From the NCBI RefSeq assembly GCF_003086295.3, contig NC_092039.1, positions 96,306,561 to 96,370,560 on the forward strand: a stretch of 64,000 nt of DNA, given 5' to 3'. The position numbers and the translations under genes were made by a program. Positions 1 to 11,044 of the stretch are shown here, piece after piece (within the stretch, counting starts at the first letter, position 1; every line of letters begins with the position of its first letter). The DNA is from Arachis hypogaea. Lineage: Eukaryota > Streptophyta > Magnoliopsida > Fabales > Fabaceae. The notes under the pieces were generated by a model. It was not told the origin of the DNA. It ran no database searches and saw nothing but the letters and a program-made list of their open reading frames with translations.

Positions 1-614
1 ACTTTCCTTGCAATTTTACTATGCTTTTCTTTTATGCTTTCCAAGTGTTTGATGAAATGCTTGGTTGGATTTTAGAGTAGAACTTTATGCTTTTGGCTTG
101 GAAAGGTAACTTAGGAACTCTTGAGTTACTAATGTCCAAGTGATTGATGATTGGGAGCCATTGACTCTAGTTCTCACTAATCAAATTAGTGGAGAGTTAT
201 GACCTATGGACTTGGAATGATATATCTTATTTAACTTTCCTTTACTACTAGTTAGAGGATGATTTAATGATATTAATCCTTGCCAATTCTCATATTGTGG
301 TTAGTGATAGGGATAGAGATCCTTGACCACCAAATCTTGCCAAGACCTTTCTAGCCATTAGTTTACTTTCTTGCCATTTATCTTTCATGTTTCTTATCAA
401 AACCCCAAAAATAACTCATAACCAATAACAAGACACTTTATTGTAATTCATAGGGAGAACGACCCGAGGTTTAAATACTTTGGTTTATAATTTTAGGGGG
501 TTGTTTTAGTGACAAACAATCTTTTGTATGAAAGGATTATTGTTGGTTTAGAAACTATACTTGCAACGAGAATTCATTTGTGAAATTCTAAACCGTCAAA
601 AATTCAAATCATCA
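1..614 (+). repeat. LTR1 of copy A, 3' portion
   Basis: This matches 6302-6915 base for base except about four substitutions counted by eye. It ends ...ATCA two bases before a primer binding site. The U5-like block GGGAGAACGACCCGAGG sits at 453-469. The start of the LTR is beyond the window. Confidence 0.9.
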
Positions 615-616
615 AA

Positions 617-634
617 TGGCGCCGTTGCCGGGGA
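617..634 (+). other. Primer binding site, tRNA-Asp type (copy A)
   Basis: TGGCGCCGTTGCCGGGGA follows the LTR end by two bases. It is the complement of the 3' end (with CCA) of plant tRNA-Asp(GUC), which from memory ends TCCCCGGCAACGGCGCCA. The same 18 bases recur in copies B, C, D and E. Confidence 0.85.
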
Positions 635-781
635 ATTGCAATGGTGTTATGTTATTGTTATTAAATATATGTGAATATTGTGAATAGCTCGATCTTTGGA
701 TTGTTTGTTAGTTTTTGCTAGCTTTAGAATTTTGTTTCATTATTTCTTATTAGCTTTTATTTCTTATTTTCTCTTTTCACT

Positions 782-2443
782 ATGAATTCTCACTTTGGCT
801 ATGAGTTTGGTTCTAACTATGTTGTAGAAAATGAGAGCTTCAACGAGGATGTGTATCAAGGATGGGATAACCAAAGGTGGGAGGAGCCATATGCATATGA
901 TCAATCCTCATGGCAACAACCTCCACCAATGCACTATGAAGAAGAGCCATTTTTTGATGCATATCAATCCAATGGCTATGGTGAATCTCCTTGTGACTTT
1001 CAAGAACCACCACCATATGCTTATGAATCATATCCTCAACATGAACCTCAACCACACTCACAAGCCTCTTTTCACCAAACACCTTCACATGACCCTAATC
1101 TATATCTACCATACCAACCACCTTTTGAGCCATATGAGCACTACATGGAACCACCATTCCAAGATTACTACTCCCAAGAACCACCTCCTCCACACCCCTA
1201 CCAAGAAGAACCACTTTCCTATCATGAATCCTTTCTCCAAAATAATGAACTCTCCTGTCCACCCTAATCTCTAATGGATGAAACCCTTGGTGTTCTTCTT
1301 CAAGGGCAAGATGAAATAAAAAGGGATGTGCAACAATTTGTGGCTACCTTGACCAAGATAGTAAGCCAATTAGCCTCTCAATGCTTGAACAACCAAAGAA
1401 CTCCCATGGGTACATGTGGAGAATCCAAGGAAGAGCATAGCATGAAGGAGAGATTAGAAACTCCGGTGAAAAAGGAGGAAAGCTACTTTGTGTTGGAACA
1501 ATTGGAGGAACCTATGATTATTGAAGAAGAGGAAGAAGTGGTTGAAGACTTAGAAGATGCAAAACCTCCATGGGAACCTAGAGTTATAGAAAACCCCTCC
1601 AAGAAGATTGAAGGTGATGTTGAGGAGGAACGTGCACAACCTTCAAGGCATATCCCGTATGAAGAATTGGAAGGAATGGAGCAAGAATTGAGTTCCCTTG
1701 GTGATGAAGATCAAGCATTAAATCTTAGCGGTGGTGAATCCTTTGAACTTGAAGAACCTTCTCTTGATGAGATAGAAAGCGATATGGAGGTATATTTCTC
1801 TCGTCCTCCCATTTATAATTTGAGTGACGGATAAGAGTTAGATGGAATTGACGAACAAAGGATTGAATTTGAAAAATCTTGCGAAAAGGTGGAAGTCCTT
1901 AGAAAAAGAAGGACAGGAGTCGAGTACGCCTTGTCAAGATCTTTGGAAGCTTCTTTGCCTAGGTTGTCATATATTCCTTTACTTGAGTGGGTAAAACTCA
2001 TTTCTATTAGCTTTATTGTCCCACTTGAGTATGGTTTGCTTGAAACGGATGGTCAACTTAGGATGATTTATGGTATAAAGTGTAAGAGAAGAATGTTTAA
2101 TGGATGGCGTTGTAAATCAAGGCTCATTTTGGTTGATACTTCAAGGCTTAGATGCAAGGGTTAGGCTAGTGCTCAATTGAATGGGTCTAAAAGGAGAGTT
2201 TGGTATCACCTTGAGAATTCCTCTTGCTTACCACCCGGATGGATTAATGATGATCAAGCTCAAGACGGGTGTGAAAATAAAGTGTGGGATCCTGGATTAT
2301 AAAATGCGGATCACATTTGGGAGCCCATGGAGTGTGTAGAACTTTATCAAAGCTTGGAGCTATTAATTTTGAATGATGGAGCTAATTGGAGAACCAAGCA
2401 TTGGTGGATGTTCCAAGATGAGTTTAAGCACAAGCCACCTTAA
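782..2443 (+). pseudogene. Tyr/Pro/Gln-rich ~553-codon ORF in gag position (copy A), broken
   Basis: One reading frame runs 553 codons from the ATG at 782 to the TAA at 2441. It is interrupted by in-frame stops at 1265, 1832, 2162 and 2300, with no frameshift. Residues 1-160 are low complexity and rich in Tyr, Pro, Gln, His and Glu (repeated PPPPYAYE-like blocks). The middle is strongly acidic (EEEEEVVEDLED). The last ~180 codons carry a Trp/Cys-containing block with LEYGLLETDG, CLPPGW and KVWDPG. Element E encodes the same layout in 551 codons, so this is a real family protein. It lies ~150 bp after the primer site, where gag normally is, but I see no Gag, zinc-knuckle or protease motif. The stops at 1832 and 2300 are shared with copy B, so they predate the duplication. 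Function unknown. Confidence 0.75.
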
Positions 2444-2705
2444 GAGGAGCCCCCCATAAGTCCAACTTAAGGACAATAAACAAAAGTGCTAGGTAGGAGA
2501 CACCCCACCATGGTAACCTCTTTTTATTTTCTCTTTTTGAACATATTGGTAACTAGTTTAAATTCATGTTTTTGGTTTGTTTGTTGAGTATATTTAGTAG
2601 TATAGTATGTTAAATAAGTTTTTAGGGTGTTTTGGCAGCTGTTTGGAGGTTTAGAATGCTTGGTTTGGTGAAAGAACTTGGAAAAATTTTGAAAAACAAA
2701 GCACC
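2444..2705 (+). other. Post-ORF untranslated stretch of copy A
   Basis: No coding signal. A block around 2487-2517, ending CCCACCATGGTA, is conserved at the matching place after the ORF in element E (about 56724-56756), which suggests a retained cis element downstream of the frame. Confidence 0.5.
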
Positions 2706-3066
2706 ATCCACGCACACGCGCACCTAGCACGTACGCGCAACCCAGCATTTTCGACCATCCATGCGCACGCGCACTGTATGCGTACGCGTGGATGCAAAAA
2801 TTTCACCCCCAGCCAAAAATCCGAGAGTTAGGCCTGTACTGTGCGAATATTGGGCCTCAGGCACAAACCAACCCGCGCGTACGCACGCTGTGCGCACGCG
2901 CGTCGATTTTGCTACCTGCCCTCCTGGTACATTTTCCAGAGAGTTGGGCCAATCCTGGGCTGACATTGTGCCCTGCGCCCAACCTAACCCGCGCGTGCGC
3001 ACACTTGGCGCGTAAGCGCCCTTCGGCCAAAATGCACATCGGCGCGTAAGCGTGCATGGCACGTCT
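2706..3066 (+). repeat. CpG-rich alternating purine-pyrimidine module (copy A)
   Basis: Repeated ACGCGTACGCG-, GCGCGTACGCACG- and GCGCACGCGCG-like blocks are separated by ~50-60 bp of ordinary sequence. The many CpG steps stand out against AT-rich surroundings. Long ORFs here on both strands are side effects of the composition. The same module occurs in copy B, element E and the solo LTR. Confidence 0.75.
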
Positions 3067-3647
3067 GTGCTGGTAAATAAAAGAGAGTTTTTTTCCCCTC
3101 TTCCATTTTCTTTTGTTTATCGCATTCGTATACTTTTATTCTTTGCATTTTTATTTTGATTTTATAGCTTGTTTTTACTTTAATTTTTTTCTAGTTTCTC
3201 ATTTTAATAATGGTGTTGAATTCTTATACTCAATTGTTGAGAATTTCTTGCATTGTTTTGGTGCTTCATGACTTGTTGCATTAATTGTAATATTTGTCCT
3301 ACACACAAGATTAGTGCTTTAGTCCTTCTTAACTCATTATTCTTTGTTCTTGTGCCTCATTATCATTGAGTTAGGATGGGACCACACGCTCTCATGCTTA
3401 TCACTAATCTTGTTTGTGCCAACTCTTGTTTGAACTTGATGTTCAATATGCTCTTCATGCTTTGACTCCCCTCTTGCATCAAGTATTAGTTGATATGCCT
3501 TAGCTTATATTGTCTTCTCATCTACATGTTGTAGCTACCATGTAGTAGAGAACCATACCCTTATTTGGCATTAGCCACCGCCTATGTTCTATTTGCTTTC
3601 ATATCTTTGTTATGGGCTTAATTTTCTTTCTTTTTCTTTCCTTTAGG
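3067..3647 (+). other. T-rich untranslated stretch ending in a splice-acceptor-like tract
   Basis: No coding signal. The stretch ends in a pyrimidine tract followed by TTTAG at 3642-3646, immediately before the small basic frame. Element E has the same arrangement (pyrimidines, then CAG, then ATGGCCACC). Confidence 0.45.
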
Positions 3648-3965
3648 TTGGCCACCAAGAAGGGAGAAGGGAAAGGTCTCAAAATGGGGCAACAAACAAG
3701 TCATTTGCACAACGTTTTGAGGAAGCTCATCAGTTGTAACAACCCATCCACCTTGCTATTCTTTACATGCACCGAGGACAATGCAGTCTTCAAGTGTGGG
3801 GAAGTCGTTCGATCGATCTCCATAGGTAACAATTTCCTTTTCAATACCAATTTTTTTATTTTCTTTGTTAGATTAGTTGTTGCATTGCATGACATGTTGC
3901 ATGTTAGTTATAATTTGTACATATTTTACCACTTCTTTCCTTTTAGAACTACTTGGTTAGGGTGA
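3648..3965 (+). pseudogene. Relic of a small basic ORF (ATKKGEGKG...), copy A
   Basis: The frame after the acceptor-like TTTAG begins TTGGCCACCAAG where element E has ATGGCCACCAAG, so the start codon is lost here. It reads ATKKGEGKG, then about 50 residues ending FKCGEVV. That last string is simply the PPT-like motif AAGTGTGGGGAAGTCG read in this frame, so the coding part probably ended earlier. Element E's version is a 36-residue Lys/Pro-rich peptide. Function unknown. Confidence 0.4.
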
Positions 3966-5357
3966 TGATTTCTTTTCCAAGAAACTGTTTTAGGGCACCC
4001 TACCAATTTGAAATTTTTCGATTGAACTTGCATGAAAGAATTTATTTTGGAACATGGTTTTTGAGCTAAGAACACACAACCTTGTGAGATTTGAGCTTAA
4101 TGGCGTAGTTACATCTTATAACCACTTATTTTCCTTCTTGTGTGCAATTATTCTCTTTCTATGATTGTAATCTTTGATTTGTTTGATTCTTTATGTCCAT
4201 TATTCCTTGTATTCATGCATTTATATGATTGAGGCCATTGTTTCACTAGCTCACTTACCCAAATGGCCTTACCTTTTATCTTCCATTGTTAGCAAATTTG
4301 AGCCTACGCTTAACCCACTTGTTCTTATTTTAGCACATTACAAGCCTTAAAGTGAAAAACAATAATTATCCTCTATTTAGTTCTTTGATTAGCTTAGGCT
4401 AGTGCGTGTGAGTATCATTCAAGTGTGGGAACCTCGGGATATTGAGGGAGTAAAAGGGTAGTTTTGTATTTTTATTGGAAATATTGGGAATTAGGTACAT
4501 ACTCATGTATTAATTAAAATGTATAGACCTTATGCATTGATGTTCTTGTACGTAGCTTGAAAGAAAGAAAAATAAAAAATGAGAAAAAAATAAAAGAAAA
4601 AGAAAAAATATAATAAATGTGAAAAAGAAAAAAAAGAAAAAAATAGAAAGAAAAGAAAAAGAAAAGAAAAGTAATAAAAAGGGGACAAAATGCCCCAAGT
4701 GAAGCTCAATAAAATCAATGCATATGTGTTGTGATAAAGAAAAAAAATGCATGAGTATGAGAAGAAAAAGAGAAAAATGGGTAGCTAGGTTAGTTTTGAA
4801 ATTGTATAGGATGTCATAGGTTAGGTGGGAAGTTTAAGCTTATCAAAGATTCAAATTTCAAGCTCACTTGACCAAATATGCATCCTTACCTTGACCCTAG
4901 CCCCATTACAACCTAAAGAAAAGACCTCATGATACTTGTATGCATGCATGAAATATATGTTGATTGTTAGAAGAAAAACAAATCTTAGAAAGCATGATTA
5001 GGGGAGAATTGAGAGAATCGACCCTACACACTTGAGCGACTAGAGTGCAAACACTTCCGGTGAGGGTTCGATGCTCAATTCCTTGATTCCCAGCTTTCAT
5101 AAGATTTCTTCTTGCAAGTCTATTTAAACTTCATTATTTTTATACTTGAATTGGTAGGATTCATGAATCGTTATATGATATTGGCCCTACTTGTGCATAC
5201 ATGCTCTTGGAGGATTGATTTATTTTTAACCAAGTAGGTAGAATCATTTTGCATTTAGTTGCATTCATATAGATAGATGCACTTAGGTTATTTGCATTGA
5301 ATAAATATCATACCCCTTGTTTCATTCTTGGTTTAAGCATGAGGACATGCTTGGTTT
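3966..5357 (+). other. 3' untranslated interior of copy A with purine tract
   Basis: No supportable gene. A strongly A/G-only tract lies at about 4558-4685; ORFs called opposite it are composition artefacts. Several blocks, for example around 4060-4095 and 4850-4935, match element E in reverse orientation (54.3-55.1 kb), which shows shared ancestry of the untranslated interior. Confidence 0.6.
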
Positions 5358-5371
5358 AAGTGTGGGGAGGT
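5358..5371 (+). other. Polypurine tract before LTR2
   Basis: AAGTGTGGGGAGG lies directly upstream of the LTR start TGATAAATCC at 5372, the expected site of plus-strand priming. The same sequence lies at 22184-22197 before LTR3. Confidence 0.75.
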
Positions 5372-6915
5372 TGATAAATCCACTTTGTAGGGTTTATCTT
5401 GGGTTGAATTAAGGGGACTTTATCACCTTTTACCCACATTTATTCAATGAAATAGCATGCTTTGTAAATTCTCCTTTAATTGTGCTTAAGAGTGAATACA
5501 TGCTTTTAGGACTCAAAATAGCTAAATTTAATTCACCTTGATTCCATTAGATGCCTTGATATGTTTGTTAAGTGATTTCAGATTTAGGAGGCAAAGAGTG
5601 GATCAAGGGAATAAAGGAAAAGCATGTAGAAATGGAGAACTCATGAAGAAATGAAGGAATCGCAAAAGCTGTCCAGCGGACCTCTTCGCACTTAATCGAC
5701 TATAACTTGAGCTACAGAGGTCCAAATGATGCGGTTTCAGTAGTGTTGGAAAGCTAACATCCGGGGCTTCAAAATGATATAAGATTTGTCATAGTTGCAT
5801 TGCGCATAAGAGCACGCACGCGCACGGTACGCGGACACACCGATTTGCATGTGATTCATTAAATGCAAATTCATGGCCAGCGAATTCTAAAGCCTTGTGG
5901 GCCCAATCCAACTCATTTCTAATCCTATTTAAGCCAAGAATTGAAGGGGAATTGACATACTTTACACTTAGTTACCATTAGTTTAGTTTTAGTTTAGTTT
6001 TGGAGGGAAAGTTAGTTTTAGAGAGAGAAGCTCTCACTTCTCTCTAGGATTAAGTTAGAGGTAGATTAGGATTTCTTAGATCTAGTTTAATTTCTTGCTT
6101 TGATTCACTTTTCCTTTATCAATTCTTGTTCCTCTACTCTTCCCCTCTCTACTTTTGTATTTCATTCTTGTAATTGTTACTTTGTTGTTGATGCAATCTA
6201 TCTTCCTCTATTTTCCTTTAATGCAATTTGAGGTAATTCATATAGATCTTTTTCCTTTAATTGTTGTTGTTTAATTACTTGTAATTGAGTAGTGTAGATT
6301 TACTTTCCTTGCAATTTTACTATGCTTTTCTTTTATGCTTTCCAAGTGTTTGATGAAATGCTTGGTTGGATTTTAGAGTAAAACTTTATGCTTTTGGCTT
6401 GGAAAGGTAACTTAGGAACTCTTGAGTTACTAATGTCCAAGTGATTGATGATTGGGAGCCATTGACTCTAGTTCTCACTAATCAAATTAGTGGAGAGTTA
6501 TGACCTATGGACTTGGAATGATATATCTTATTTAACTTTCCTTTACTTCTAGTTAGAGGATGATTTAATGATATTAATCCTTGCCAATTCTCATATTGTG
6601 GTTAGTGATAGGGATAGAGATCCTTGACCACCAAATCTTGCCAAGACCTTTCTAGCCATTAGTTTACTTTCTTGCCATTTATCTTTCATGTTTCTTATCA
6701 AAACCCCAAAAATAACTCATAACCAATAACAAGACACTTTATTGTAATTCATAGGGAGAACGACCCGAGGTTTAAATACTTTGGTTTATAATTTTAGGGG
6801 GTTGTTTTAATGACAAACAATCTTTTGTATGAAAGGATTATTGTTGGTTTAGAAACTATACTTGCAACGAGAATTCATTTGTGAAATTCTAAACCGTCAA
6901 AAATCCAAATCATCA
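5372..6915 (+). repeat. LTR2 (middle LTR, 1544 bp)
   Basis: It starts TGATAAATCC after the polypurine tract and ends ATCA before a primer site. It serves at once as the 3' LTR of A and the 5' LTR of B. It matches LTR1 closely (about 4 differences in 614 bp). It differs from LTR3 by roughly 5-6%, counted by eye in two stretches. Confidence 0.88.
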
Positions 6916-6917
6916 AA

Positions 6918-6935
6918 TGGCGCCGTTGCCGGGGA
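6918..6935 (+). other. Primer binding site, tRNA-Asp type (copy B)
   Basis: Same 18 bases and spacing as in copy A. Confidence 0.85.
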
Positions 6936-7082
6936 ATTGCAATGGTGTTATGTTATTGTTATTAAATATATGTGAATATTGTGAATAGCTCGATCTTTGG
7001 ATTGTTTGTTAGTTTTTGCTAGCTTTAGAATTTTGTTTCATTATTTCTTATTAGCTTTTATTTCTTATTTTCTCTTTTCACT

Positions 7083-8166
7083 ATGAATTCTCACTTTGGC
7101 TATGAGTTTGGTTCTAACTATGTTGTAGAAAATGAGAGCTTCAACGAGGATGTGTATCAAGGATGGGATAACCAAAGGTGGGAGGAGCCATATGCATATG
7201 ATCAATCCTCATGGCAATAATCTCCACCAATGCACTATGAAGAAGAGCAATTTTTTGATGCATATCAATCCAATGGCTATGGTGAATCTCCTTGTGACTT
7301 TCAAGAACCACCACCATATGCTTATGAATCATATCCTCAACATGAACCTCAACCACACTCACAAGCCTCTTTTCACCAAACACCTTCACATGACCCTAAT
7401 CTATATCTACCATACCAACCACCTTTTGAGCCATATGAGCCCTACATGGAACCACCATTCCAAGATTACTACTCCCAAGAACCACCTCCTCCACACCCCT
7501 ACCAAGAAGAACCACTTTCCTATCATGAATCCTTTCTCCAAGGAAGAGCATAGCATGAAGGAGAGATTAGAAACTCCGGTGAAAAAGGAGGAAAGCTACT
7601 TTGTGTTGGAACAATTGGAGGAGCCTATGATTATTGAAGAAGAGGAAGAAGTGGTTGAAGACTTAGGAGATGCAAAACCTCCATGGGAACCTAGAGTTAT
7701 AGAAAACCCCTCCAAGAAGATTGAAGGTGATGTTGAGGAGGAACGTGCACAACCTTCAAGGCATATCCCATATGCAGAATTGGAAGGAATGGAGCAAGAA
7801 TTGAGTTCCCTTGGTGATGAAGATCAAGCATTAAATCTTAGCGGTGGTGAATCCTTTGAACTTGAAGAACCTTCTCTTGATGAGATAGAAAGCGATATGG
7901 AGGTAGATTTCTCTCGTCCTCCCATTTATAATTTGAGTGACGGATAAGAGTTAGATGGAATTGACGAACAAAGGATTGAATTTGAAAAATCTTGCGAAAA
8001 GGTGGAAGTCCTTAGAAAAAGAAGGACAGGAGTCGAGTACGCCTTGTCAATATCTTTGGAAGCTTCTTTGCCTAGGTTGTCATATATTCCTTTACTTGAG
8101 TGGGTAAAACTCATTTCTATTAGCTTTATTGTCCCACTTGAGTATGGTTTGCTTGAAACGGATGGT
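7083..8166 (+). pseudogene. Tyr/Pro-rich gag-position ORF, copy B, 5' part
   Basis: Counterpart of 782-2053. It carries an extra stop at 7218 (CAA to TAA), and a 188-bp deletion between two TCCAA direct repeats (A coordinates about 1240-1428) shifts the frame at about 7540. It shares with A the stop at 7945. Element C interrupts it at 8166; the remainder continues at 18882. The apparent 271-residue ORF from 7132 is an off-frame read through the N-terminal part joined to the true frame after the deletion. Confidence 0.75.
8162..8166 (+). repeat. Target site duplication of element C, left copy (ATGGT)
   Basis: ATGGT directly precedes the element. The identical five bases follow it at 18877-18881. 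Copy A keeps the empty site once at 2049-2053. Confidence 0.93.
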
Positions 8167-9981
8167 TGGTGGACGAAATTGTGATTCCCTTTTTTCTTGT
8201 AATTGTATGGATTTATTCAATAATTGTCTTTATTTGAATTCACAACTTCGTTCAACTAACCAGCAAGTGTACTGGGTCGTCCAAGTAATAACCTTACGTG
8301 AGTAAGGGTCGAATCCACAGAGATTGTTGGTATGAAGCAAGCTATGGTCACCTTGTAAATCTCAGTCAGGCAAATTAAACATTATTTATGGGTTTGAGGA
8401 TAGGAATAATAAAAAGAAATAAATAATAAAAGGGATAGAACACTTATGCAGATTCAAAGGTGGGAATTTCAGATAAGCGGATGGAGATGCTGTAGAGCTC
8501 TTGGACGCCTGCTCTCCTACTCCTTCTACTCAATCCTTCTTACTCCTTTCCATGGCAAGCTTTGTATAGGGGTTCACCATCAACTGTGACTACTTTCATT
8601 CCTCACGGGGAAATAACCTGTGCGGCTGTCACTCGCACAGCTAACCAGTCTGGAGGCATCACCCATGGCTGATAGCTACATCCCATCCTCGCAGTGAAAA
8701 CTATGCTAACGCACTCTGTCACAGTACGGCTAATCACCGGTTGGTTTCCGCTCCTACTGGAATAGAATCCCTCTTTTGCGTCTGTCACCAACGCCCAGCA
8801 GGTTAAAGTTTGAAGCACGTCACGGTCATTCATGATCGGAATCCTACTCGGAACACCACAGACAAGGTTGGACTTTCCGGACTCCCAGGATCCTACTCGG
8901 AACACCACAGACAAGGTTGGACTTTCCGGATCCAGATGAATGCCGCCAACTATCTAACTTATACCACGAAGATTCTGTTGGGGAATCTAAGAGATACGCA
9001 TTCAAGCTCTGTTGCATGTAGAACGGACATGGTTGTCAATCACGCGCATTCATAAGTGAGAATGATAATGAGGGTAATCTGACTCATAACATTCATCATG
9101 TTCTTGGTTACGAATGAATATCTTGGAATAAGAATAAGAGAGATTTGAATAAAAGAAGATAGAATTGCATTAATACTTGAGGTACAGCAGAGCTCCACAC
9201 CCTTAATCTATGGTGTGCAGAAACTCCACCGTTGAAAATACATAAGCAAAGAGTTCAGGCATGGCCGAATGGCCAGCCTCTCTAACGTGATCAATGATCC
9301 CCTAAGATGAAGAATAAAACAAAACTGAGACCAAAGATGAGATCAAAGATGTCTAATACAATAGATAAATGTCCTATATATACTAGACTAGCTACTAGGG
9401 TTTACATGAGTAAGTAATTGATGCATAAATCCACTTCCGGGGCCCACTTGGTGTGTGCTTGGGCTGAGCTTGATGAATTCACGTGCTAAGGCATATCTTG
9501 GCGTCAAACTCCAGGTTATGACGTGTTTTGGGCGTTCAACTCCGGATCATGACGTTTTTCTGGCGTTTTACTCCAGACAGCAGCGTGTACTTGGCGTTTA
9601 ACGCCAAGTTACGTCGTCATTCTTCGAATAAAGTATGGACTATTATATATTGCCGGAAAGCCCTGGATGTCTACTTTCCAACGCCGTTGAGAGCGCGCCA
9701 ATTGGAGTTCTGTAGCTCCAGAAAATCCATTTCGAGTGCAGGGAGGTCAGAATCCAACAGCATCAGCAGTCCTTTTGTCAGCCTTCTTCAGAGTTTTGCT
9801 CAAATCCCTCAATTTCAGTCAGAATTTACCTGAAATCACAGAAAAACACACAAACTCATAGTAAAGTCCAGAAATGTGAATTTAACATAAAAACTAATGA
9901 AAACATCCCTAAAAGTAGCTCAAACTTACTAAAAACTATATGAAAACAATGCCAAAAAGCGTATAAATTATCCGCTCATCA
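8167..9981 (-). repeat. Element C 3' LTR (1815 bp)
   Basis: Identical in length to 17062-18876 at a constant offset of 8895. In element sense it starts TGATGAGCGGATAA and ends TTTCGTCCACCA. A TATA-like box (minus-strand AGTATATATAGG) lies at about 9373-9386. The GACGACC block lies at 8272-8285. Confidence 0.93.
9497..9609 (-). promoter_or_regulatory. U3 palindrome array of element C (4 units, 31-bp spacing)
   Basis: Four degenerate copies of TTGGCGTTTAACGCCAA have centres at about 9506, 9537, 9568 and 9599. The last is a full palindrome. They lie ~110-230 bp upstream, in element sense, of the TATA-like box. The position suits enhancer repeats; function is inferred. The 5' LTR copy is at 18392-18504. 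Confidence 0.65.
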
Positions 9982-11044
9982 CAACACCAAACTTAAATTG
10001 TTGCTTGTCCCCAAGCAACTGAAAATCAAATAGGATAAAAGAAGAGAATATACTATAAAGTCCAAAATATCAATGAATATTAATTTAATTAGATGAGCGG
10101 GACTTGTAGCTTTTTGCTTCTGAACAGTTTTGGCATCTCACTTTTTCCTTTGAAGTTTAGAGTGATTGGCTTCTCTAGGAACTTAGAATTTCAGATAGTG
10201 TTATTGACTTTCTTAGTTAAGCATGTTGATTCTTGAACACAGCTACTTATGAGTCTTGGCTGTGGCCCTAAGCACTTTGTCTTCCAGTATTACCACCGGA
10301 TACATAAATGCCACAGACACATAACTGGGTGAACCTTTTCAGATTGTGACTCAGCTTTGCTAAAGTCCCCAGTTAGTGGTGTCCAGAGCTCTTAAGCACA
10401 CTCTTTAGCTTTGGATCACGACTTTAACCATTCAGTCTCAAGCTTTTCACTTGGACCTTCATGACACAAGCACATGAATAGGGACAGCTTGATTTAGCCG
10501 CTTAGGCCTGGATTTAATTTCCTTGGGCCCTCCTATCCATTGATGCTCAAAGCCTTGGATCCTTGCTACCCTTGCCTTTTGGTTTTAAGGGCTATTGGCT
10601 TTTTCTGCTTGCTTTTTCTTTCTATTTTTTTTTTCACTGCTTTTTCTTGCTTCAAGAATCAATTTCATGATGTTTTTCAGATCATCAATAACATTTCTCT
10701 TTGTTCATCATTCTTTCAAGAGCCAACAATTTTAACACTCATAGACAACAAGATCAAAAATATGCACTGTTCATTCATTCATTCAGAAAACAAAAATTAT
10801 TGCCACCACATCAATATAATTAAATCAAATTCACTAATAATTTCGAAAATTATGTACTTCTTGTTCTTTTGAATTAAAACATTTTTCTTTTAAGAGAGGT
10901 GAAAGACTAATGGATTTTATTCATAGCTTTAAGGCATGGTTTACACACTAATGATCATGAAGTAGAGACACAAAAACATAGATAAACATAATACTTAAAA
11001 ACAGAAAACAGAAAGAAAATAAAGAACAAGGAATGAATCCACCT
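9982..11044 (-). other. 3' untranslated region of element C
   Basis: No ORF of note. Next to the LTR, the element-sense sequence ends AAGTTTGGTGTTG, the probable polypurine tract (9982-9994), although it is poorly purine-rich. A similar motif recurs at 12222-12234, at about 13230-13308 (three times) and in the leader. Confidence 0.6.

Noticed and set aside
2724..3062. Overlapping ORFs on both strands (112, 84, 85 and 66 aa), repeated at 19552-19890
   Set aside because: They arise from CpG-rich alternating sequence with few stop codons. Four frames are open at once and the products are compositionally odd.
4510..4752. 80-aa Phe-rich ORF opposite the purine tract (also 21342-21578)
   Set aside because: Composition artefact of an A/G-only stretch.
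8603..8914. 103-aa minus-strand ORF (and 81-aa plus ORF at 8810), repeated at 17498 and 17705
   Set aside because: They lie wholly inside the element C LTR on both strands. No family is recognised; treated as chance ORFs in a duplicated LTR.
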